Assembly: GCA_027011835.1 (NCBI GenBank)
Contig: JALUZN010000497.1
Coordinates: forward strand, 1 to 5,292
Direction of reading: 5' to 3'
Length of the DNA: 5,292 nucleotides
Source: Draconibacterium sp.
Lineage (GTDB): Bacteria; Bacteroidota; Bacteroidia; Bacteroidales; Prolixibacteraceae
In this document: positions 1 to 4,512 of the stretch, piece after piece
How the letters are laid out: every line of letters begins with the position of its first letter
Position numbering within the stretch: the stretch's first letter is position 1
Notes under the pieces: generated by a model
Told to the model about the DNA's origin: nothing
What the model saw: the letters and a program-made list of their open reading frames with translations, nothing else
Databases searched by the model: none
Program-made: the position numbers and the translations under genes

Positions 1-116
1 ATCTTGACGAATTTTGTTATAAATTTAATCGCAGATATCACGGAGAAGCATTGTTCAACCGGCTTTTAGTGGCATGCGTGAGTTATAAAAACGAGTTTGG
101 GTATAAATACGGATAA
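1..116 (+). pseudogene. IS1595/ISXO2-type transposase, C-terminal remnant
   Basis: The frame starting at base 3 is open from the window edge to a TAA at 114-116 and encodes 37 residues beginning LDEFCYKFNRRY and ending NEFGYKYG. The E-F-x-Y-K-F-N-R-R-Y block followed by LFNRLLVACV is typical of the very C-terminus of the ISXO2-like DDE transposase domain of the IS1595 family. The catalytic acidic residues would lie upstream, outside the window, so whether the rest of the gene is intact cannot be judged. The reading frame overlaps the 3' end of the minus-strand URO-D gene by 34 bases (83-116), which suggests that this element's DNA replaced the end of that gene. No terminal inverted repeat follows the stop codon, where one would be expected. 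Family recognition is from memory of the motif; the partial nature is seen directly. Confidence 0.75.
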
Positions 117-1063
117 TCATATAAAATAAAGCGGTTGGTTTTTGTAAAAATATCGAGCAGTTCAATGGTTTTTTGTTCAACCAGTTCGGGTGAGCCCATG
201 GCAATTACACCACTCGGGTCGATGTTTCCGATAAAACAAATTTTATTGTGCAACAGGTCGAACGACTTTTGTGTATCGGTTTTATAGTCGAGTTCAAATG
301 CATCGGAGCCGGTTTTTAGCATCTGTTCGAGAATTACTTCTGTATCGCCACAAATGTGCAGTGTGTAGGGAAGTCCCAGTTTGTGCGCTTCGTCAACCAC
401 TCGTTTTTCATAAGGCAGTGCAAATTTCTCGTACATATCGGGCGAAACCATTTCGGGGCCGGCCGGACTGTCGCCGTTGGAAACCATGTCGCAACCGGTT
501 TGTGCCATCAACCGGATAAACTGGTTGGTTATGTCGGTACAATATTCCAGCAATTCGGTTAGCTGACCGGGTTCTCCCATAATCAGGTCGAGCATCCAAT
601 TCTGACTGCCGCGCATCATACTTGCCAGCGAAAACGGCGATTGGTCGCAATTGCCGCGAACATAAATTTCGTCGCCAAAATGGGATTTGATGATTCGTGT
701 GGCTTCCAGCCAGTTTTGAACGTACTTGTAATTTTCGATGTTTACTTTTTTTAGCGATGTAACATCTGCTAACTCGTTTAAATTTCCAACTGCCGACCGA
801 GCCGGTTCGTTCTCGGGGAAATCGATGGGGACACCAACAGCACCTGCCAGAGTAACTGTGTCTAAATCCACAAGAATTCCGTCGAATTTGTATTTCTCAA
901 CCGACTTAATAAACGCGTCGGCCATTACTTGCGGGTTTTCCCTAAACTCGCTCATTGTAATTTGTGCCTCGTTTGCTGCCATCCAAAAGTTGTGTAACAT
1001 TATCGGTATTTTGTCGGTGGGCTGATTGTTTAGCGCTGCTTTAATTCTTTCGTATCCGTTCAT
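83..1063 (-). CDS. URO-D superfamily (MtaA/CmuA-like) protein, C-terminally truncated
   Basis: This encodes 326 residues of the uroporphyrinogen-decarboxylase superfamily TIM barrel. The start MNGYERIKAAL at 1063 is the usual N-terminus of this group, and there is no Shine-Dalgarno. The N-terminal arginine-rich substrate motif of true HemE is absent, so it is more likely a cobamide-dependent methyltransferase-like protein (MtaA/CmuA/MtbA branch) than a haem enzyme. Visible landmarks are NCDQSPFSLASMMRG (138-152), SNGDSPAGPEMVSP (195-208), HICGD with H236 and C238 as the first two zinc ligands of the family's H-x-C-(n)-C motif, and IGNIDPSGVIAMGSPE (278-293). Family members then normally run RFIL-NAGC-IP and about 30 further residues, with that cysteine as third ligand. 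Here RFIL (311-314) is followed by YDYPYLYPNSFL and a stop, encoded by the antisense of transposase DNA. The enzyme is probably inactive or altered. It may once have been co-transcribed with the sugar genes upstream. Confidence 0.85.
   Translation of the reverse strand: MNGYERIKAALNNQPTDKIPIMLHNFWMAANEAQITMSEFRENPQVMADAFIKSVEKYKFDGILVDLDTVTLAGAVGVPIDFPENEPARSAVGNLNELADVTSLKKVNIENYKYVQNWLEATRIIKSHFGDEIYVRGNCDQSPFSLASMMRGSQNWMLDLIMGEPGQLTELLEYCTDITNQFIRLMAQTGCDMVSNGDSPAGPEMVSPDMYEKFALPYEKRVVDEAHKLGLPYTLHICGDTEVILEQMLKTGSDAFELDYKTDTQKSFDLLHNKICFIGNIDPSGVIAMGSPELVEQKTIELLDIFTKTNRFILYDYPYLYPNSFL
114..124. other. Junction between transposase remnant and truncated URO-D gene
   Basis: The transposase stop codon is 114-116 on the plus strand, and recognisable URO-D homology on the minus strand stops at the leucine codon 122-124. 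Only about five bases (117-121) separate them. There is no inverted repeat or obvious target duplication in or beside this interval. An intact IS end would normally include non-coding sequence with a terminal inverted repeat here. This suggests a deletion across the IS end, a recombination event, or an assembly join. Confidence 0.55.
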
Positions 1064-1086
1064 ATTATTTTGTTTTATGTGTTTTT

Positions 1087-1198
1087 GATGCTCGATGCTC
1101 GATGCTCGATGCTTGATGCTCGATACTTGATACTCGATGCTCGATGCTCGATGCTTGATACTCGATGCTCGATACTTGATGCTTGATGCTTGATGCTC
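1087..1198. repeat. Sixteen-unit tandem heptamer array GAT(G/A)CT(C/T)
   Basis: Exactly 16 contiguous 7-bp units fill 112 bases with no spacer, insertion or deletion. Reading the plus strand, eight units are GATGCTC, four GATGCTT, two GATACTC and two GATACTT. Only positions 4 and 7 vary, both by transitions. A 17th degenerate unit (GATTCGG) follows at 1199-1205. On the minus strand the unit is (G/A)AG(C/T)ATC and contains no stop codon in any of the three frames, so the frame of the downstream URO-D gene stays open back to about 1207; no ATG occurs in it, and the annotated start at 1063 is kept. The array sits in the leader immediately upstream of the URO-D gene and downstream of the four-helix-bundle gene. 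Unit length and lack of spacers exclude CRISPR. Function is unknown. Confidence 0.95.
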
Positions 1199-1222
1199 GA
1201 TTCGGACTCAACATCAAGTATC
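1171..1222. repeat. Perfect 11-bp inverted repeat at the array orientation switch
   Basis: GATACTTGATG at 1171-1181 is the exact reverse complement of CATCAAGTATC at 1212-1222, with 30 bases between. A second pairing of the same right arm with 1185-1195 matches at 10 of 11 positions with a 16-base loop, so the transcript could form alternative stems. The repeat lies just after the stop codon of the four-helix-bundle gene (minus strand). It could act as a 3' hairpin, but there is no following U-run, so it is not a canonical intrinsic terminator. Confidence 0.7.
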
Positions 1223-1229
1223 CAGTATC
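1209..1229. repeat. Three heptamer units in inverted orientation, abutting the four-helix gene
   Basis: Reading the plus strand, the units are CAACATC (1209-1215), AAGTATC (1216-1222) and CAGTATC (1223-1229). They belong to the same (N)A(R)(Y)ATC family as the main array but in the opposite orientation. The last unit ends five bases before the TGA stop codon of the four-helix-bundle gene. Their orientation matches that of the units on the other side of that gene, so the gene is bracketed by direct copies of the family. Confidence 0.85.
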
Positions 1230-1234
1230 CGGCC

Positions 1235-1606
1235 TCATATATTATGATGTTTTTCTACAGATGCAATAAAATTGTTTAGTTTTCTCCCAAGAAGGTCAAT
1301 CTTTTCATGTAATAACAAATATAATTCTTTGTCTGCTAAGGATCCTGTTTCGTATAGTGTTTCAAGATGATCAATAGTCTCATCGTTTGATGAAAGTGAA
1401 TAAATCAGGAATTTAATAAAATCTTGTTTGTATCTCCTTCTTCCGTAACCTTCAACAATATTTGATTTTACCGATTTACTTGAGCGTCTTATTTGATTGC
1501 CTTCTTCGAACTTTTCGAAGCTAGGAAGTTTTGTTAGCGACATTTTGTGTACATCAATAACAACATCCCTCGCAATTTGCCATATTTCTAAATTCCTATA
1601 GCTCAT
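1235..1606 (-). CDS. Four-helix-bundle protein (S23 / 23S-rRNA-IVS / Avd-like family)
   Basis: This encodes a 123-residue protein, full length for the family. It starts with the typical YRNLEIWQIARD segment (3-14) and carries the diagnostic core IRRSSKSVKSNIVEGYGRR (39-57), followed by FIKFLIYSLSSNDETIDHLE (63-82) and LLGRKLNNFI (105-114). Four amphipathic helices are expected, with a strongly basic patch (R40, R41, K44, K47, R56-R58, K60) that suggests nucleic-acid binding. Relatives are encoded in intervening sequences of 23S rRNA genes in some bacteria, and the Avd accessory protein of diversity-generating retroelements shares the fold. Here it stands alone with no reverse transcriptase or rRNA, bracketed on both sides by heptamer repeats within a few tens of bases. 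That placement separates two catabolic genes and suggests it arrived as a cassette with the repeats. Its molecular role is unknown. It may have its own promoter (TAAATTTG at 1643-1650). Confidence 0.9.
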   Translation of the reverse strand: MSYRNLEIWQIARDVVIDVHKMSLTKLPSFEKFEEGNQIRRSSKSVKSNIVEGYGRRRYKQDFIKFLIYSLSSNDETIDHLETLYETGSLADKELYLLLHEKIDLLGRKLNNFIASVEKHHNI

Positions 1607-1642
1607 AATTATTTAAATTAATAATTTATCCTGTTTCATTAT

Positions 1643-1650
1643 CAAATTTA
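1643..1650 (-). promoter_or_regulatory. Possible Bacteroidota -7 promoter element for the four-helix gene
   Basis: On the minus strand this reads TAAATTTG, matching the Bacteroidota -7 consensus TAnnTTTG. It lies 36 bases upstream of the ATG at 1604-1606, a reasonable leader length. No clear TTG element is found at the expected -33 spacing; that position falls inside the right-hand heptamer repeats. The call therefore rests on the -7 match alone. The 1607-1642 leader is AT-rich and shows no Shine-Dalgarno. Confidence 0.35.
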
Positions 1651-1692
1651 CAGCATCCAGCCAGCATCTAGTATCGAATATCCAGCATCCAG
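1651..1692. repeat. Right-hand degenerate heptamer array
   Basis: Reading the plus strand: CAGCATC (1651-1657), a truncated unit CAGC (1658-1661), CAGCATC (1662-1668), TAGTATC (1669-1675), GAATATC (1676-1682), CAGCATC (1683-1689) and a partial CAG (1690-1692). The units share the N-A-R-Y-ATC pattern with the left array but are more diverged, and one has lost three bases. The array begins two bases after the TAA of the sugar porter gene and ends directly against the possible -7 element of the four-helix-bundle gene. It therefore marks the second edge of the inserted cassette. Confidence 0.85.
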
Positions 1693-1694
1693 TC

Positions 1695-3035
1695 TTAAAG
1701 ATCCTTCCGAACCGTCTCCTTTTCCAACTCTTCCAACGATTTTCCTTTTGTTTCAACAATATATTTTTTGTAGAAAAAGAAACTTAAGAAAGTTACTACA
1801 GCAAAAAACGCAAAAATGTATCCTATTCCGCTGTTATCGTTGAATGATTTTTTGATTACCGGGAAGAGGAATAACAGCATCGAATAGAACACCCAATGGG
1901 AGAACGACCCGATTGAGACACCCCGCGAACGAATATTGTTGGGAAACATTTCGGCAAAAAGAACCCAAACTACTGCGCCTTGCGAGAATGCAAAACTGGC
2001 AACAAAAAGAATCATAAAGAGTAGTGGTAGGAATCCTCCCACATCGAAAAGGAAAATGTAGGAGAATGCTGCCAGAAAAATACTCATGGCAACAGAACCC
2101 AGTAGAAGCATGAATTTGCGTCCGATTCTATCAATAAAAGCCATAGCTAAAACAGTAAATGCAAGGTTGGTTACGCCAACAATTACTGTTTGCAAAATTG
2201 CCGATTCGGTGGCAAAACCGGCCGCTCTAAAAATATCGCTTGAGTAAATCATTACAATGGCAATTCCGGTAAACTGGTTAAACATCCCAATCATAATACC
2301 AATAATTACCAAACGCAGAAATGGTTTTTTAAAGAGATATTTTATATGTTCCACCACTTCATTGTCAATGGAGTCTTTTATCTCTTCAAGAATTTGCTCA
2401 TCGTTTTCTCCTGAGTTTGTTTCGGCAATTACCATTTTAGCCTCCTCAAAAAGTCCTTTTTTTACCAACCAGCGCGGACTTCTTCCCACAAAAAACAGTA
2501 AAACAAAAAACAGAACGGCAGGCAGTGCTTCCGAAATAAACATCCAGCGCCAGTTGTTTACTCCTGTGTTTATTAGAGCGAGGTCGGTGGCAAAAGCTGC
2601 AAGAATACCAATTACCAACGAGAGTTGAAATAGAATTGTAAACCGTCCGCGGTATTTTGGAGGAGCTACTTCCGAAATGTACATGGGTGAAATTACCGAT
2701 GCGCCACCAACTGCAAATCCGCCAATTATTCTGAAAATAATAAACATAGTAATATTGTTTGCCAACCCTGTGCCAACAGCCGAAATAAGAAAAAGCAGTG
2801 CTGTTATTTTTAGCATGTACCTTCGTCCGTACTTATCGCCCGGGCGGCCAATGCCGATTGCACCTACGATACATCCGAAAATTGCCGAACTCATTGCCCA
2901 ACCCTCCATCACCTTGTCCAACTCAAAATGGTCGCGAAAGAAGGGGAGTGCCCCGTTAATTACTGCGGTGTCGAATCCGAAAAGAAGTCCGCCCAGTGCG
3001 GCAACAATGGTGTAGAGATATAAATTTTTTGGCAT
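1695..3035 (-). CDS. MFS sugar porter family transporter
   Basis: This encodes a 446-residue inner-membrane protein of normal length for the sugar porter family (TC 2.A.1.1), which moves monosaccharides, often with protons. Twelve hydrophobic segments are visible, roughly 6-28, 46-64, 73-92, 96-116, 133-155, 167-185, then a charged cytoplasmic loop to about 236, then 238-260, 276-300, 307-330, 334-358, 372-393 and 402-422. Signatures: GFDTAVING (20-28) with D22 equivalent to the coupling Asp27 of XylE, GDKYGRR (66-72), PMYISEVAPPKYRGR (117-131), SPRWL (186-190), DRIGRK (302-307), AEMFPNNIRSRG (361-372) and ETKGKSLEELE (428-438). Against XylE, Q137, Q254, W357 and W381 are kept, but Q288, N294, Y298 and Q415 become N253, A259, I263 and H380, so the substrate may not be xylose or glucose. 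It starts four bases after the stop of the mannosidase gene, implying co-transcription and import of a product or related sugar. Confidence 0.93.
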   Translation of the reverse strand: MPKNLYLYTIVAALGGLLFGFDTAVINGALPFFRDHFELDKVMEGWAMSSAIFGCIVGAIGIGRPGDKYGRRYMLKITALLFLISAVGTGLANNITMFIIFRIIGGFAVGGASVISPMYISEVAPPKYRGRFTILFQLSLVIGILAAFATDLALINTGVNNWRWMFISEALPAVLFFVLLFFVGRSPRWLVKKGLFEEAKMVIAETNSGENDEQILEEIKDSIDNEVVEHIKYLFKKPFLRLVIIGIMIGMFNQFTGIAIVMIYSSDIFRAAGFATESAILQTVIVGVTNLAFTVLAMAFIDRIGRKFMLLLGSVAMSIFLAAFSYIFLFDVGGFLPLLFMILFVASFAFSQGAVVWVLFAEMFPNNIRSRGVSIGSFSHWVFYSMLLFLFPVIKKSFNDNSGIGYIFAFFAVVTFLSFFFYKKYIVETKGKSLEELEKETVRKDL

Positions 3036-3039
3036 AAGA

Positions 3040-4395
3040 TTATTTTAATTTTATGGTTTCAATTGAATGGTGACCCAACTCTATTTTTACTGAATTCTTT
3101 TTCGAAGAAATCTCCTTTATTTCCTCTTCAATTAAATTTGTAAGTGATGCACCTTTTACTGGTGCGAAACTCTTTAACGTTACGGACTTATCTTTTGAAT
3201 CCATATTTGTTAACCGAACAATTATGTTGTTACTATCCTCAGCTTTTTTTACTGTTGAGATGAAAATATCGGAGTCTTCGGTTTTGAAAAAACTCAACGA
3301 TTCGGGCAGCGATGCATCGACAAAACTTTTATCAGCCCAAACAGCATTGAGTGTTTCATTCGCACCACGTGCCTGATTCATCCCGTTTTTCCAGCCCGGC
3401 TTATGCGATGTTATCGAAAACAGAAAACGGTGGTCTCCTGTTTGCAGATATTCATTACCCTCCCAGTGGCAACTACGTCGCGATGCCAGCAGAACAGGTT
3501 GTAGGATTTGATTGCTCACCGGATTGTCAGTGGGGTCAATCCAGTCGGCCACCACAACCGTTGAGCTCATTGTAACTCCAAATTCGTTGTTGCTTGCGCC
3601 TATCCAGTTTTCAATCCCGCGCGGATGCAATGTTTTACATTCTACATTGTAACGCTCTCCGGCTGCACCTTTCATCTCGTCTTTGCCCACTTCAACAACG
3701 CCAAACGGCACTTCGTAGGCAACCTGTCCGTCGGTCATATTAAGTGGTAGTGCCATTCGGTATTCGCGGTATAAAACGCCTTCCCAGTTTAAAAGTGCGG
3801 TTTCGAAATCGATGCGTTTCTGATTGTTATAGATTTTTATTTTCTGCTCAACCACTGCATTTTTTATTTTCTGCCTGAATTTTATTGTGGTATATACGGC
3901 TCCATTGTCTTCAACTTTCCAGTTGGTTTTGTAGTTTCCGGTTTTATCGAAGCCGTTCATGTCGGGTTTTTGAATATCGGCAAATTCTCCCGCTCCGTTT
4001 CCTTCCGAATGCATGGTGAAAACTTCGCCAGCTTTAAACTTTTTCGAATCGATTAATTCCACATTTAATTCTTTATCGAAAATGGAGGTTAGACCACCAT
4101 CGCCAAATTTTATCGAATAAAACCGGTTTTCAAATTCATTTTGAAATTCCCTGTTTTCTTTTATCGATTTTTTTGCTGATGGTTTTAAATACCATGTTTT
4201 ATAGCCAATTGTCGGAACCTGTTTTGCAATGAAATGCAGAGTGGCACTTTTTATCGAGCCATCGGAATAGTTAGTAATATCGCTGAGTTGAGTCTCTGTT
4301 TTTATTCCCGATGCATCTGAAAGTTCAACCGAATAAACGCCGGGCTTATCAAAACCAACGGCAATCGAAACAGGGTCTTCTCTTTCGGTATTCAT
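3040..4395 (-). CDS. GH38 C-terminal beta-sandwich part (downstream of the nonsense codon)
   Basis: This encodes 451 residues from the first ATG after the stop. The sequence shows the GH38 C-terminal domain: NRFYSIKFGDGGLTSIFDKE (90-109), GEVFTMHSEGNGAGEFADIQ in the next strands, YREYRMALPLN, HPRGIENWIGASNNEFGVT, and a terminal strand ending ELGHHSIETIKLK. That end is where this family normally stops, so the 3' end is intact. The ATG at 4393-4395 lies inside the conserved VFNSMNTERED segment that begins the domain, has no ribosome-binding sequence in front of it, and does not match an independent gene start. It is best read as the remainder of the interrupted mannosidase rather than a separate gene. 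Its TAA is four bases upstream of the sugar porter ATG. Confidence 0.75.
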   Translation of the reverse strand: MNTEREDPVSIAVGFDKPGVYSVELSDASGIKTETQLSDITNYSDGSIKSATLHFIAKQVPTIGYKTWYLKPSAKKSIKENREFQNEFENRFYSIKFGDGGLTSIFDKELNVELIDSKKFKAGEVFTMHSEGNGAGEFADIQKPDMNGFDKTGNYKTNWKVEDNGAVYTTIKFRQKIKNAVVEQKIKIYNNQKRIDFETALLNWEGVLYREYRMALPLNMTDGQVAYEVPFGVVEVGKDEMKGAAGERYNVECKTLHPRGIENWIGASNNEFGVTMSSTVVVADWIDPTDNPVSNQILQPVLLASRRSCHWEGNEYLQTGDHRFLFSITSHKPGWKNGMNQARGANETLNAVWADKSFVDASLPESLSFFKTEDSDIFISTVKKAEDSNNIIVRLTNMDSKDKSVTLKSFAPVKGASLTNLIEEEIKEISSKKNSVKIELGHHSIETIKLK

Positions 4396-4509
4396 ACTGT
4401 TAAAAACAATTAATGGTCGCCCTTTTTTGTTGTCGGTTTTAATTTTCGATGTAAGTTCATTTAGGTTTTTCTCTAATATTTTTTCGGCTTTGGCTTTTGC
4501 AAATTCAAA

Positions 4510-4512
4510 TTA
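4510..4512 (-). other. In-frame TAA interrupting the GH38 gene
   Basis: On the minus strand the codons read TTT CAA CAA TAA TTT GAA. The frame on each side is the same, and 38 sense codons follow before the next ATG at 4393-4395. A single C-to-T change would turn CAA into this TAA and give a run of three glutamine codons; A-to-T from AAA (lysine, common here in relatives) is equally a one-base change. The following T makes an efficient termination context, so readthrough is not favoured. Confidence 0.85.

Larger units (their letters stand above)
1087..1692. mobile_element. Putative repeat-bordered four-helix-bundle cassette
   Basis: This stretch of about 0.6 kb holds one small gene bracketed by heptamer repeats of one sequence family and lies between two genes that look like parts of one catabolic operon. 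The element is defined only by its repeats and position. No transposase, integrase, target duplication or long terminal inverted repeat is present inside it, so any movement would need an enzyme or recombination pathway supplied elsewhere. Units next to the gene on both sides share one orientation, and the long outer array on the URO-D side is inverted. The mobile label is inference. Confidence 0.4.

Noticed and set aside
83..1063. HemE (uroporphyrinogen decarboxylase of haem synthesis)
   Set aside because: The N-terminal arginine-rich substrate motif is missing and the H-x-C metal motif is present, as in methyltransferase-type relatives.
1087..1198. CRISPR array
   Set aside because: The units are only 7 bp, are contiguous and have no spacers; no cas gene is present.
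1064..1207. N-terminal extension of the URO-D protein through the repeat array
   Set aside because: The frame is open only because the heptamer lacks stop codons on this strand. There is no ATG, GTG or TTG start in it, and the family's normal N-terminus begins at the ATG at 1063.
1171..1222. Intrinsic terminator for the four-helix gene
   Set aside because: The inverted repeat has a 16-30 base loop and no following U-run in the direction of transcription.
1087..1229. Replication-origin iterons or DnaA boxes
   Set aside because: The unit does not resemble a DnaA box, there is no AT-rich unwinding region beside it, and no replication initiator gene is present.
1235..1606. Avd gene of a diversity-generating retroelement
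   Set aside because: Only the fold family is shared. No reverse transcriptase, template repeat or variable repeat is seen, and the heptamers are not TR/VR-like.
2257..2628. Plus-strand open frames opposite the sugar porter (2257-2628 and 2677-3015) and elsewhere opposite the real genes
   Set aside because: They are antisense to well-supported coding sequence and show no recognisable domain or start signal.
3040..4395. Independent gene starting at the ATG at 4393-4395
   Set aside because: The ATG lies within the conserved VFNSMNTERED segment of GH38 proteins, has no initiation signal, and the same frame continues upstream to the nonsense codon.
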